The notes below the pieces were generated by a model. That model made no database searches, was not told the DNA's origin, and saw only the letters and a program-made list of their open reading frames with translations. Of a stretch of DNA of 64,000 nucleotides, positions 23,115-34,341 are shown in pieces. Origin of the DNA: Kondoa malvinella (taxonomy: Eukaryota; Basidiomycota; Agaricostilbomycetes; Agaricostilbales; Kondoaceae). The translations under genes were made by a program, and so were the position numbers. The stretch is taken from NCBI GenBank assembly GCA_039545315.1, contig BCIM01000004.1, positions 310,001 to 374,000 on the forward strand, given 5' to 3'. Position 1 is the stretch's first letter. Each line of letters begins with the position of its first letter.

Positions 23115-23532
23115 CTCCTGCCAGGAGTCAGGCGATATCGGACGAGGTCGCAAGTCATCCTTCTCGTCAGCAGAAGCAGTCAAAGTATCGAAACCATGTT
23201 GGCCGACATCGAGTGTTCCAGTCCAATCTCTTTTCGTTCAAAGCCATACAACGTTCACAATTCTTCCATCACCTGGGATTCAATCCTCCGCTTACACCAA
23301 GCGATTTACTGGTAATCAGACTTGAGATGCGCAACACTTGACGAGCTACGTCGAGCGTCCACCCTCGTCACCGTTCTGCTGGCCGGCTCTCTGTTAACTC
23401 AAGCCTTTACTTGTTCCTCTATACTGTCAATGTCTCTATCAGTCTTCCCTTCTCTCTTGCGTTTTCCAGCTTCGTTCAACCTCCATAGTCTGCCTTGACA
23501 AGTTATCCGCTTCTCGTGCTATTTCTTAAGGA
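23115..23532. other. Stretch beyond the KGD1 fragment
   Basis: About 420 bp. A plus-strand open frame (23090-23341) has no recognisable features. The sequence that fused to the KGD1 fragment at 23115 has no identifiable origin within this window. Confidence 0.35.
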
Positions 23533-23981
23533 TCAGGCAATTCCGGAGTCAAGTGGCCAGCATCTCGCTCTCCAGACGGCATCGAAAGACCACGTAGAAG
23601 AAAGCTTGACTTGACCAATTTCCCACAAGAAATCAATCACAAGGCCTGTAAGGCTGTATTAAAGCAGAATCAGCGTCAATTCGTCTCACCAGCAGAGCGC
23701 ACTGACCCTTCCTGCCTAATGATATTCGGGGTCAGCGAAACCAAGCACAGATGAGGAAATCGACATACAGGAAAGCTAGGGCTAAGCGCTCGAAACTGCC
23801 TTCGTTATATTCTCGAGCAAAATACCGTTGCGAGCTTGCGGGCTTTCCAGGTTCAACAAAGGCGAATAGGCCGATGCTAAAGCAAGCATCGTAAGACAGG
23901 AGCTCAAGCGTCAGATTAGAACACATCAACTCACTTGATGTTGGCTTCTTGATTTTGCTTTGAGGTTTGCTGGTCAGACAT
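23533..23981 (-). CDS. Small hypothetical protein, 94 residues
   Basis: Four exons (23935-23981, 23769-23876, 23707-23715, 23533-23653) splice to 94 codons with all phases matching and good GTGAGT/GTATGT donors. The product starts MSDQQTSKQNQEANIN, continues GLFAFVEPGKPASSQRYFAREYNEGSFERLALAFL and ends with a moderately hydrophobic segment (GLTGLVIDFLWEI). The third exon would be 9 nt, which lowers certainty, although exons that small occur elsewhere in this window. I do not recognise a family. Confidence 0.42.
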
Positions 23982-24437
23982 GTTCTACTGTACTTGGCCT
24001 CTTGGTAACTCTGGTGGTACTAGGAAAGATGGCGCATGCATGCGGCCGGAGAAATTGTCCGTTTGGTAGCAGCGGCTCGTGTGCATTAGATCGTGAAACA
24101 CGTTCGCTAGGTAGGTAATACGCCAAAGTGAAGAGAGATGAAATCACGAGAAACCAGGTCAGGGTCTGAGCAGCAGAGCAAAGTAGAGGAGCTGTGCAGC
24201 GAGGGACTGTAGCACGAGAAGAGGCATTACGTGAATCAATTGCTATATCGTGAAGTCTCTTGTCATAACACGGTCAACTTGGTATGCACTAGACGTGTCG
24301 CAGCAAGCCTGCCGCAAATCAGCAGCACAAGAACCAACAGAGTTGTAGACAGCAAATCACGGACGAGTCGTCAAAGCTCTCCAAGCTTGCGAAACCGCGA
24401 AATCGGACAAGTGGCTCTTCCGCCGCTACAAAGCGAC
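23982..24437. other. Intergenic promoter region of the RING gene
   Basis: About 455 bp between divergent genes. An in-frame extension upstream of the RING ATG exists but is not protein-like. No repeats or RNA genes seen. Confidence 0.4.
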
Positions 24438-25236
24438 ATGGCCAGCAGCTCACCCGCTCCCGAAGCTCCTAACAAGCCCTCCCTCAAAGCTTTAGGGAAA
24501 CGCAAGGCCTTGACGCCAAATCTCTCAGACGATGACCTACCTCTGCCCAAACGCGCAACTCTCTCCCAACCTCCCTCTTCGTCCTCTACATATGATGCAA
24601 GCCAACTTACAAGTCGACAAGTGACCAACGTGACTTCCTCTTCGCCGAACAAAGTGTCTGCTGCCAAGGACGATACAGCAACGGAAAGCGACGATGAAAT
24701 ACAAATCATTCGTAGCCCTAGAAGAAAGGTCGTTGATCTGGGTGACGACGACAACAATGAGGTAGAGGACAAGGTCAAAGAGAATGGTCAAGGGGAAATG
24801 ACGCTCGCTCCGTTCTATTCTACTACTTGTCCAATCTGTCTTGGTCAACCCAGTCCGCTCGTAGTGACTAAATGTGGTCATACCTTGTACGCGTGTCTTT
24901 CTCTTGCCATCGTGTAGACGCTTATCGATGGAACAGCTGTGGATCGTGTCTCTTCGCAGCCTTATCAGCACCCAACACAGACCCATACCTTCACGCGTAC
25001 GCACCAGGAGCAGCAGCTAAAAGAGAAGCGGCACATAATGGCGAATTGCTGGATGGTCTTTGCCCTGTTTGTAGGACTAAGTTGTCTGGAGGGTGGGGTA
25101 AAGCTGCTCGGGGATTGATGTGAGCTTTTCACGAGTCGCAATAGAGTGCGTACTGATATTAACATGCAGGTGGAAGGTGAAGCGACGGAGGAAGGCTAGG
25201 AAGGATGGCGTGAAATTGGATCAGGAGATTTTATGA
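24438..25236 (+). CDS. RING-finger protein, probable E3 ubiquitin ligase
   Basis: Exons 24438-24886, 24937-25119 and 25170-25236 give 232 residues. After a Ser/Asp-rich disordered N-terminus with the acidic run DDTATESDDEIQII, a C3HC4 RING is formed across the first intron: CPICLGQPSPLVVTKCGHTF then CGSCLF, and the last zinc pair CPVC (LDGLCPVCRTKL). The acidic DEIQII resembles a SUMO-interacting motif, as in Slx8/RNF4-type SUMO-targeted ligases; that link is an inference. The C-terminus is basic (KVKRRRKARKDGVK). It ends 126 bp from the convergent KGD1 stop codon. Confidence 0.75.
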
Positions 25237-25362
25237 GCCAGGCATAAGAGCGATAGCAGAGCGCGAAGGCGGAGTATAGGGATAGCAGATGGTGTATAGA
25301 GAAGACCAGAGCCCTTGTACAAATGGTATAGTCATTGGCAGAACTCTACGACCACTCCCGCG

Positions 25363-28300
25363 TTATCTCGCCTCTTCAACAGTCCTGCTGAAGATGCCAT
25401 CTCCTTCAGCGAACGCATCTTCGATTATGCGCTCAGTCTCATGCTTGTGCGCCGCTTTCGAACCTAGAACGAATTATCAGCAATGTGCCAGACAATGCAA
25501 GTGTGCTTACCTGTTGCAACAGAAGAAGTAGGCGCTCTTCCTGCGTATTTCACACGCTTGCCCTTGTGGTGCTCTGTCTGTTCCATGGCAGTTTCCAACC
25601 TAGGCTGGAGGTACGACCAAGCCCCGTTGTTGATCGGCTCTTCTTGTGCCCACATCAATCCAGCATTCGGGTAAGTGTCCAAATGAGGTGTCAGTAGCGC
25701 ATAAGGTACAGGCGAAAGTTGTTCCACTCGAGAAATGGCAATGTCCTTTATGCCGCGGTTGTCTCGTTCTTGTAACAGGGCATAGTAGACTTGACCGCTG
25801 CAGAGGATGTGTCGACGAATCTCTTCTTTCGGTAAGAGGTGTTCTGGATGCGGGTCTGGAATATAAGGGATGAATTGAGTCCCTTCGGCCATGTCTTCTA
25901 TGGTTGAGCGGGCTAGAGGGTGACGGAGAAGACTTTTGGAGAAGAAGAGGATGAGACTATGGAAGCAATATGAGGATGTAGTCAGTTGAAATAAGGCTTC
26001 GGCCACTCACGGTTTCCGGAAGTCACGGTGGATCTGGCGACGTAAAGCGTGGAAGACATTGGCCTATACACACATCAGCAAAGAATAGGATCGAGTGTTG
26101 GAGACATACTGGAGTAGTAGGGTAAACCAATTGCATGTTGCAATCTTGCGTCGTGCGGCTCAACGCGAGTTCAGATGGGTAGATAGCAGGGTGATCATCG
26201 CAAAGCTGTAGGAAACGTTCTATCCTCGCTGAAGAGTGCTCCGGTCCTTGTCCGTCGTATCTGTGAGCGAGGCGCCACGAGTATCAGCTATAAGCTGGAA
26301 TCATCGCACGAAACTCACCCATGAGGCAAACTTAGAACAAGACCAGTACGCTGGTACCATTTCCTTTCTCCAGAGCAGATGAACTGATCGATGATACATT
26401 GAGCGTTGTTGGCGCTGCCAGAGAATCAGCTAGATCCCTGGAAAGAGAAAGGCAACATACAAATCACCGAATTGTGCTTCCCAGATGACCAACAGAGACG
26501 GGTCGACCAGCGAGTAGCCAAGCTCGAAACCAAGAGTACCGAATTCAGACAGATGCGAATTGCAGATCATGAGGTGAGCTTGGTCATCTGAAAGGTTGTT
26601 CAGCGAAGTATGCTGAGCGTCGCTGTTCTGGTCATGGAGGACAGCATGACGTTGACTGAAAGTGCCTCGCTCAACATCTTGACCTGACAGACGGACATGG
26701 TTGCCTTCTAAAGCGAGAGAGCCGAATGCAAGTGCTTCCGCAGTCGAGTAATCAATGTTCTTGCCTTCTTCGATCGTCTTGCCTCTGTTTTTGAGAATGC
26801 GCTGCAAGTTCTTGTGTGGCTCGAAACCTTCTGGCCAAGTGCTGATGGCTTTTCCGATTTGCTTCATGACTTCTGGCTTGACACCGGTAGGGTAGGCAGT
26901 GAGGACATTGTCTTTAAGCTCTTTCGGCGAAGGGAAACCTTCCCATGCGCTTGAGAGCCATTCGCGAGATGAAGTTTCGTAGTCTTTTGATGCTTCGAAC
27001 TGTGAATACCATAAACCTGAGGACCAATTACAGCTCATAGAGAAATCGGCACTCACAGCCTTGTCCAGAGTACTCCAAACCCAATCCTTGTGCTTCTTGA
27101 TCTCGTCTTGAGTGAATGATCCTTCCTCTTCCAATGCTTTGGCGTAGATTTCAAGAGTGGGAGGATGTTTCTCAATAGCTCGATACATGACTAAAAGCGA
27201 GAAGCCTAACGTCAGTGCGATCACAAAAAACAGACTGCCTACGTACTAGGCTGGGTGAAGGACGGTTGATCCGTTTCATTATGTCCGTGCCTACAAGCAC
27301 ATCAGTATCTTCCTCAAATGGCTAGACTTGACTCACCTTCGGTAGCAAACAATGTCAACAACGATATCCTTGTGGAAGGTGGATCTCCAATCGGCAGCGA
27401 GTTGACAGACGAAAGAGACAGCTTCAGCATCATCGCCATTGACGTGGATGATTGGTGCGTCAATGGACTTGGCGATATCAGATGGGTAAGGTGTAGAGCG
27501 ACCTTGTCCGGGATCCGTAGTGAAACCGACTGTGCAAATCATCCAATCATGTAAGCTTGCGGAGTGGCAGATGGAGCATGCACATACTCTGATTGTTGAC
27601 GACAATGTGAATGGTTCCACCAGTAGTGTAGTTTGGCAAGTCGGCGAAACCCATAGTCTCATAAACAACACCTTGACCAGCGAAAGCAGCATCCCCGTGA
27701 AGCAAGACACCCATTGCGCTCGATACATCGTCATTGCCATCAAAGTGTTGGATCGCTTTGGTCTTGCCGAGTACGACTGGATCTTCGGCCTCCAAATGTG
27801 ATGGATTGGCCACGAGCGATAGAGCAACGCGCTTCCCAGATGGCGTCGGTCGAACATAGTTTGCTCCTAAGTGGTACTTGACATCACCGCCGCCTTCCGA
27901 TAGGTCACCAACAGCGTTTGATCCTTTGAATTCGGCGAAAATGGCTTCGTTGGGTTTACGAATGACGTTTGCGAGGACATTGAGTCGACCACGATGAGGC
28001 ATACCAATCACAACCGATTTTACTCCGCCCGTATCAACCGACCGATCTATCAAAGCCTTCATCCCTAAAATCAAAGTCTCACACCCTTCAAGACCGAATC
28101 GTTTCTCGTTAGGGTGTTTTGCAGCAATGAAACGTTCAAACGAGTCGGACCAAATCAATCTATCGAGGACCAGACGCTTCTCTTCAACCGAGTAGGACCA
28201 AGGTTGAGGTACTTCTAAACGCGAACGAAGCCAATCACATTGTTCTCTAGAAGGGATATGGACGTATTGGACGCCGATAGACTTGCAGTAGATCCGTTCT

Positions 28301-29164
28301 AGGTCGTTGATGATTTCGCGAATGGTCATTTTCGATCGGCCAGCTTCTTTAAATCGAGGCAAGATACCAGGACCAAGGGCGATTTCCTTGTCTAGATCTT
28401 TTTCTGTCCAGCCGTAATGGGCGAGGTCAAGTTCTACAGGTGGTACTGGGTCTAAATCAGCTGCGATGATGCCTAGTGGGTCGAGTTTCGCTTTGTGGTG
28501 ACCGCGAACTTGATATGCTCGAACCAGTAATTGAACCTGTTCCGCTTCCAGTCAGAGATTGCTCATACATGAAGAATGAGGCCAGCGGACCTTCATGTGA
28601 TCTTCCAATTCACCACCACCGCTAGGGATATTCATTGTCGGCGCTCCGTCAGCAGGAGTGGGCATATTGACCAAATTAGGCGGAGGCCTGAAAGCGTCTT
28701 CGCTCTTCATGCCCTTGTCCATACCGCTAAAGTAGACGTCCCAACTTGGGTGAACGGATTGACGGTCTCCGCGCCACAGTCGGTACATTTCCTCTGCGTC
28801 TGTATTCACGCATCAACTCGAGAGCTCCCGCTGATCAGTGTGAGGAGCATACAGTAGGCATTGCTGCCGTTGGCCTGTAGCACGAGATTTTAAGTATTAA
28901 ACTTGATAAAGAGGCGAGGCAAAGAGACGCACGAACGAATCCACAGGTGAAGGCGCTTTAGCTGGTTCTGCATGTCGCATGAATATATGAGCGACTGTCG
29001 GTCATTTTCACACAGGCACAAGACGGACCATTAGCAGGCGTGGCCAGTCCCCTCCTCGAGATGAAAGCGACGCGGCTTGCTGTTGATGGCAATACAGCGC
29101 ATCGCTGACTTCTCGCTAATCTAGCTGGATGCACGGCCCTCAAAGCAGCTGATCTGGACAGCAT
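25363..29164 (-). CDS. KGD1: 2-oxoglutarate dehydrogenase E1 component, mitochondrial
   Basis: Thiamin-diphosphate E1 subunit of the TCA-cycle 2-oxoglutarate dehydrogenase complex, in the mitochondrial matrix. The presequence [21 protein letters not shown] is basic and Ser/Ala-rich. Then come the E1 N-terminal motif ([22 protein letters not shown]), [39 protein letters not shown], the cofactor site [37 protein letters not shown], and toward the C-terminus [14 protein letters not shown] sequence, [20 protein letters not shown] and [13 protein letters not shown]. Introns are short and numerous. The 3' 374 bp have a partial copy at 22738-23114. The start codon is only 82 bp from that of the divergent PQ-loop transporter. 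Confidence 0.95.
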
Positions 29165-29246
29165 AGCTCTGTGTTTTGCTGTTGAGAGATGTGGTGCTTG
29201 TCGCGGAGAGGGAGAATTCCGGAGAACAGGCAGATTATATTCGACG

Positions 29247-30669
29247 ATGCCACTTCTACTTGACGCCCTCGCGACAGTTCAGCATGGCCCAGACTTGCAT
29301 AGGATAGCTGCTGTACTCGGATGGTGCAGCATAGTCAGTAGAATTACGTTGCATGACTGCTCTCTCTTCTGACATTTTCTGGTCTCAGGCATTCTGGATA
29401 CTGGTCTATCAAGTAGCTCCTCATACTCACTCGGAATGTTTCCTCTCTCAATGTTTCTCTCTCTTGCGCTGTTACTTTTTAGCCTCAAGCAAGTTTTTTT
29501 TGCATGATGTGATCGGCAAACTGCTGAACTTCAGATGTAGATACATGAGAATTGTCAGTCTTATCCTGTACATCTAGCGTACGCTCATGCTTGTGTATAG
29601 ATACTGCGAAAAGCGGCGAAGGTAAATCATGCAAATTTCTTGAAGGGCAGATGACTGAGCTATCTCAGGCCTATCCATCTTCTTCGTGGTGATAGTATGT
29701 TCTTTGTCCTAGGGCGATTGTTCTCTAGTTTACAAGGTGATTCAGTGGCTTCTCGCGGATCTGGCAAACTTCTTGGGAGCTTTTTGGCAAGGACTGCTGG
29801 TGAGTTTCGACCGATTTTGATAGCTAGCTGTTTGATGTGAACTATAATTCACAGCCAACCATGGTGCGTCATATGCTTTTGATCTGCACGCCAAATGCTG
29901 AGCCAGAGTCACCAATGCACAGACATGTAAGTGACCTGATTGACCCGTAGCGATACCTGACCCTCGCTATAGACCTCGCAGTCTACTACATCTTCTGTGA
30001 TCTGGTCCTCATCTTTCAGATCTTCTACTACCGCCGTCCTCGCTCAGCCAACACAGAAACCACTCCCCTTCTACCTACGACTTCCAAGACTTCCTGGAAA
30101 CGACTAGCAATTTATGTAGCTTGTTTATGCTTTGTGACACTCTTTGGAGTACTAGGTTGGGTGTTGAACAAGCCTAATGGGAAAGCACCGACAGAGCAAG
30201 AGTTTTGGGAAGATAAAGCTCAGATCGTAGGATGGATCTCGGCGGTACTTTATCGTGTGTCTTCTCTCTTCTGAGTCTGTAGTAAAGTTAGCTGACATGG
30301 TGTAGTATCGAGTCGTTTCCCGCAAATCATCAAAAACAGGAGCACGAAATGTGAAGGCTTGTCCCTCATGTTCTTTTCCTTTGCTTTACTGGGAAACATT
30401 ACTTTTGCCGCTGTATATCTTTCATCTCTCTCCCCCTTCGTCCATGCTAACGATTAGACAGTCGATACTCATTCCCTCTCGATCCGTCGAGCATCTGTCA
30501 ATCAATTTTTCTTGGTTGGTAGGATCGATGTGAGTGCGCGTCTTCAGCAGTAGAATGTAGTTGATTAAGAGGCAGAGGGACGGTCGCGCTGGATTTGACG
30601 GTGTTGGCGCAATTCTTGCTGTATAGAAGAGTCAGACTAGCTAGAAGGGAGTTGGCAGCTGCTTCTTAG
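29247..30669 (+). CDS. PQ-loop vacuolar cationic amino acid transporter, Ypq/PQLC2-like
   Basis: Seven-helix PQ-loop family; yeast Ypq1-3 and human PQLC2 move lysine and arginine across vacuole or lysosome membranes. I fit 12 exons (29247-29333, 29389-29412, 29483-29492, 29601-29621, 29669-29694, 29746-29799, 29855-29863, 29933-29936, 29973-30254, 30306-30412, 30462-30529, 30576-30669), 261 residues, all phases consistent. First PQ motif VYQPQ; then KSGEGLSIFFVVIWLLADLANFLGAF, LLPTMTYLAVYYIFCDLVL, the second PQ loop GWISAVLYLSSRFPQIIKN with CEGLSLMFFSFALLGN, and SWLVGSIGTVALDLTVLAQFLLYRR. Exons of 10, 9 and 4 nt are needed. The exon holding the first PQ motif is the least certain; the rest aligns gap-free with Ypq1 as I recall it. 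Confidence 0.82.
29933..29936 (+). other. Predicted 4-nt microexon in the PQ-loop gene
   Basis: ACAT flanked by CACAG and GTAAGT. Including it gives PTM-TYLAVYY in the family register without gaps; skipping it shifts the frame. Confidence 0.6.
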
Positions 30670-31297
30670 ATTGAATATGCAGTAAGTCTGCCAATTGTCT
30701 TTAGCGTGTTGGGTGACTGATTGGCCGCTTAGATACATCTCGTTCTAGACAAAAGCAGAAACTGATAGTACTTTCTTACATTGGCGTAGAGAGAACGAGC
30801 AGATACCGACCAACAGCCTGCGACTTTGGTGGGCAGCAGCGCCAGGGAATTGGCTCTCTTGCCCGCTTGGATTTGTGGCTCAGACCAACACAGTCGAGCG
30901 AGAGTGCGAAAACGGCTGTCAGGCCCAGCAGCGAAAAGAGGAGCAACAAGGACAGATCAACAGTGAGACAAGCAGAATAGAACAGCATGGCACTACGTGA
31001 CAAGCGCAGTAAGATTCGCAGGTTGAGATCTCGAGAAGGGCCGAAGGTACTAGTAGTGCGAGGCAGATCCTTGTATTGCCCAGCACCAATACAGATACAG
31101 CTGTATCTGTTCAGGCCATGCCAGCTGTGCAGCATTGCCTCGTATCGTCACATTCTCGCTCGGTGCATGACTCTCTCGGGTTGACCTCAGACGAAGCTTA
31201 TCTTTCAGCCTAGACCTCATAAAACTAGGTGAGCAGCAAGCAGGCAAACGAGGACTACTCTTACGTATGGATCTCGCCCGCACAGCCTTATCGCAAC
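30670..31297. other. Intergenic promoter region of phosphoglycerate mutase
   Basis: About 630 bp between same-strand genes. The minus-strand frame at 30776-31135 has hydrophobic runs but no start context or splice support. No RNA gene or repeat seen. Confidence 0.4.
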
Positions 31298-32354
31298 ATG
31301 TCTGAGCAAAAGATTGGTACCCTGATTCTTGTCCGGTAAGGCATCGACCAGCATTGTCCCGACGCCGTACTGAGCTTTCGCGACAGCCACGGACAAAGCC
31401 AATGGTCTGTCTCTATCGTTTTTGAGCGCTACATGTGTCGCCTGACGGCGCGACAAACGTAGGAACTTGGAAAACCTGTTCACTGGCTGGAAGGACCCTG
31501 CCTTGACTGAAAAGGGTGAAAAGGAAGCTCTGACCGGTGCGCAAGCGCTCAAGAAGAACAGCTACGACAAGTACGATATTGCCTATACTTCGGTGTTACA
31601 ACGCGCCCAGAAGACTTTGGAAATCATCTTGAAGGAGACCAAGCAGGAGGGTCTTGAGATTGTTAAGAACCAGGCTTTGAACGAGCGTGCGCCCATAAGC
31701 ACCTACAATCCATATGTTTCACTAATGCACAAGATTCTCAGGTGACTATGGCGACTTGACTGGATTGAACAAGGATGACGCTCGAGCCAAGTTCGGCGAA
31801 GAACAGGTATGTCTCGGTCTTGCCTCTACAAGCTCAGAACTGATCTCGCATAGGTTCATATCTGGCGTCGCTCGTATGTCTTTAATGCCTCTAGCTTCTG
31901 GTCCCGGATTGAGAATAGAGTATAGCTACGACGTTCCACCACCAGGCGGTGAATCGCTCGAGATGACTGCTGCCCGCACTCTGCCTTATTTCAAGGAGAA
32001 GATCCTACCTGACGTTATGGCCGGTAAGAACGTTATTGTTGCGGCTCACGGCAACTCTCTTCGGTGAGCTTTACTTTTATTATTCGGAGCAAGAAAGCTG
32101 AGGTATAAAAAGATCCATCATCATGGACTTGGACCAGCTCAGCCGAGAGGAAGTTCTCAAGCTTGAGTTGGCTACTGGTGTTCCGGTTGTTTTCAAGTTG
32201 AACAGTTCGTGAACACGCTGCAATTTCAGACTGTGTCTAATGACAGTTTTCGACGCGAACAGGCGAAGGACGCACAGTGGAGAAGACCATCTTGACTAGT
32301 TCGTTTCTTGTGATCTCGCTGCTCGGGCGTTACTGACAGAATAATGTAGCTTGA
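31298..32354 (+). CDS. GPM1: 2,3-bisphosphoglycerate-dependent phosphoglycerate mutase
   Basis: Glycolytic interconversion of 3- and 2-phosphoglycerate via a phosphohistidine. Nine exons (31298-31335, 31387-31404, 31463-31686, 31742-31806, 31854-31873, 31926-32063, 32113-32204, 32263-32298, 32350-32354) sum to 211 residues. The phosphohistidine motif [18 protein letters not shown] is assembled from three exons, the second only 18 nt. Also present: the acid residue in [12 protein letters not shown], the DVPPPGGES loop, and the second histidine in [11 protein letters not shown]. The C-terminus [17 protein letters not shown] matches short-form mutases. The last coding exon would contain only five bases including the stop, so the final residue is uncertain. 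Confidence 0.9.
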
Positions 32355-32524
32355 CTAGATCAGCCAAGGCCGTCAGTTTACTTGACCGTTACTCTGAGTC
32401 CTATCTCATCCTATGCTTAGATCCGATGGTTGGATAACCAACCTGCCGGATCACGTAGCCAAAGCAGCAGCACTGGGGAGATGAGAAAACAATAGACAGA
32501 TGCAATAGCACAAATACAACCCCT

Positions 32525-34203
32525 TCAACCAGCCGCAACACTCTGCAAAGCCCATTGAGCCCTCATCTCCACAATCTCCTCCAACATGGTCCTATTCTCT
32601 TTCGCGACTTTGACCTCAGTCTCCGTCCTGCTCAAATCCCTCAAACACCTGAACGTCGTCGCTTGGCTATCCAAGCTCTTTGCTAATAAGGCCTTCCTTC
32701 TTTCTTTGAGTGCTTTGTGATCTTTGAGTAATGCGGAAGAGAGATTGGTAGGTCGCCCTGCTGTAAGAGGTTTGCGTTTCGGCCTGGCTTTAGGTTGCGC
32801 AGGCTCTGAGCGGTATTCTGGTTCTCGTTCCGACCGGTAATCTCTTTCCCTTTCTGACCGATAGTCTGATTCCCGTTCTGGTCGATATCCCCTCGGACCA
32901 CTAGGAGGTCGATCATCCCTCGCAGGCGTTCTAGGAGGCGGGTAGCGTCTATCTTCCTCTCTGTACGAACGAGGTCCAGATGGAGGTCGATCAGGGTAAG
33001 GTTCTGAATAGCGTTCTCTCGGTGGATCAGCGCCAATGATCCGAGGTCGATCGTCGTAGCGTTCTCGTGGCGGTGGGGCTCGTTCTCGGTTCTTTGTTGC
33101 GTCTCTGTTGGGTGGATGGGTGAAACGACAGGCAGCGTAATAGCATGCGGCGCCGAACTGTACCCAATCAGCCTTTGTAGTGTCGAACAAAGCGAAGTGC
33201 ATACCTTGCACGGTCTGTCGTATTGCGAAGCAGCCGTACTTCGGGGTGGAGGAGCGCTTCTTTCGACTGGTCTTTCATCTCGGTATAAAGGTCGTTCTGG
33301 TGGTCTGTCATCACGAACGTCTCTTGGAGATTCCCTAGGTATTGGTCGATCTTCCCTTGGTAATTCTCGCGGTGGTGGTCTTCTATCCCTTTCATCCCTA
33401 TCCGGCCTATCCCTCTCATCTCGCTCGAACCTATCCGACCTATCTCTGATATCACGCCGATCCACATAGTCGTCTCTCCCAACTCGTTCCGGTCTAACAT
33501 CGCGCCTGTCCGCGTATATCCGTTCATCCCTAGCAGCTGCAGCCCTACTTGATTCCGCATGAGGTGTAACAGAGACCAATGGCCGGTCATGCCTGCCCGC
33601 TTCTGCCTGTTCCCTTGCAGCCGCAGCTCGACTTGCTTCACCGCGCGCAGTAACAGTAATCAAAGGTCCATCCGATGCAGCAGCCCGAGAGGTCACAGTA
33701 ATCAACGGCCCATCACTTTTTGATTCAGCTTGAGGCGAAGCAAGTCTAGTCTTTTCTGGTCTTCTATCTTCGAGCACTCTGGGACTCGCAGCGACTGATC
33801 TAGGTGATCTTTCCCTTCTGGATGAAGTTGAACTACCTCTTGCTGAAGGTCTTGGACTCGGCGATCTTCTTGCAAAAGGTGATCTACCTCTATGAGGTGG
33901 TGACCTTGAGCGTCTCCTTGGAGGATAAGGATCCCTTGAAGCATATGAAGCAGGAACAATAGGAAATGTACTCGTTGCATAACCTGAAGCAGGTTGACCG
34001 ATAATGACTCTTTTATAAGGGTATGGCGGCGAGGAAGAACGGAATCTAGATCTGGGTGGTGAACGATAGCGACGACCGCTTGAATTTGCAGTGTAGTAAG
34101 GATCATCTCGTCGAGCAGAGGGAGGTGGACTTCTGCGTAAAGCTGGATAGGCTGGTCGGTCTGACGCTCGTCTGTATGGCGGACTGGGCGAGCGTCTGTA
34201 CAT
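32525..34203 (-). CDS. Arg/Ser/Asp-rich low-complexity protein, possibly RNA-associated
   Basis: Two exons (33205-34203, 32525-33172) joined by a 32-nt intron give 548 residues. The N-terminal third is RS/RSP-rich (RRSPSPPYRR, RRRSRSPPHRGRSPF) like SR-type splicing proteins. The middle is dominated by Arg-Asp-Glu repeats (DRRDIRDRSDRFERDERDRPDRD), then short repeats such as YRSERERDYRSEREPEYRSE. A single ordered-looking segment, KADWVQFGAACYYAACRFTHPP, follows the intron, and the C-terminal 80 residues form a probable coiled coil (LLKDHKALKERRKALLAKSL). I do not recognise a family; a role in RNA processing is only an inference from composition. It converges with the mutase gene. Confidence 0.72.
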
Positions 34204-34341
34204 TTCGGGGTATCAAAACGATTCAATGAGGTATCTGGTCGAAAATGATCAAGAGTAGTCAAGTCCGGAAATATGCTTCTGCATTGCGCCTCATAGATGT
34301 ACATGTGCCTCCTATCGCTGGGCCTAGCCTTTCATTCGAAA

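Noticed and set aside
22738..23158. The KGD1 fragment as a separate functional gene
   Set aside because: It has no ATG of its own with a sensible 5' end, and only the last part of an E1 protein that needs about 900 upstream residues.
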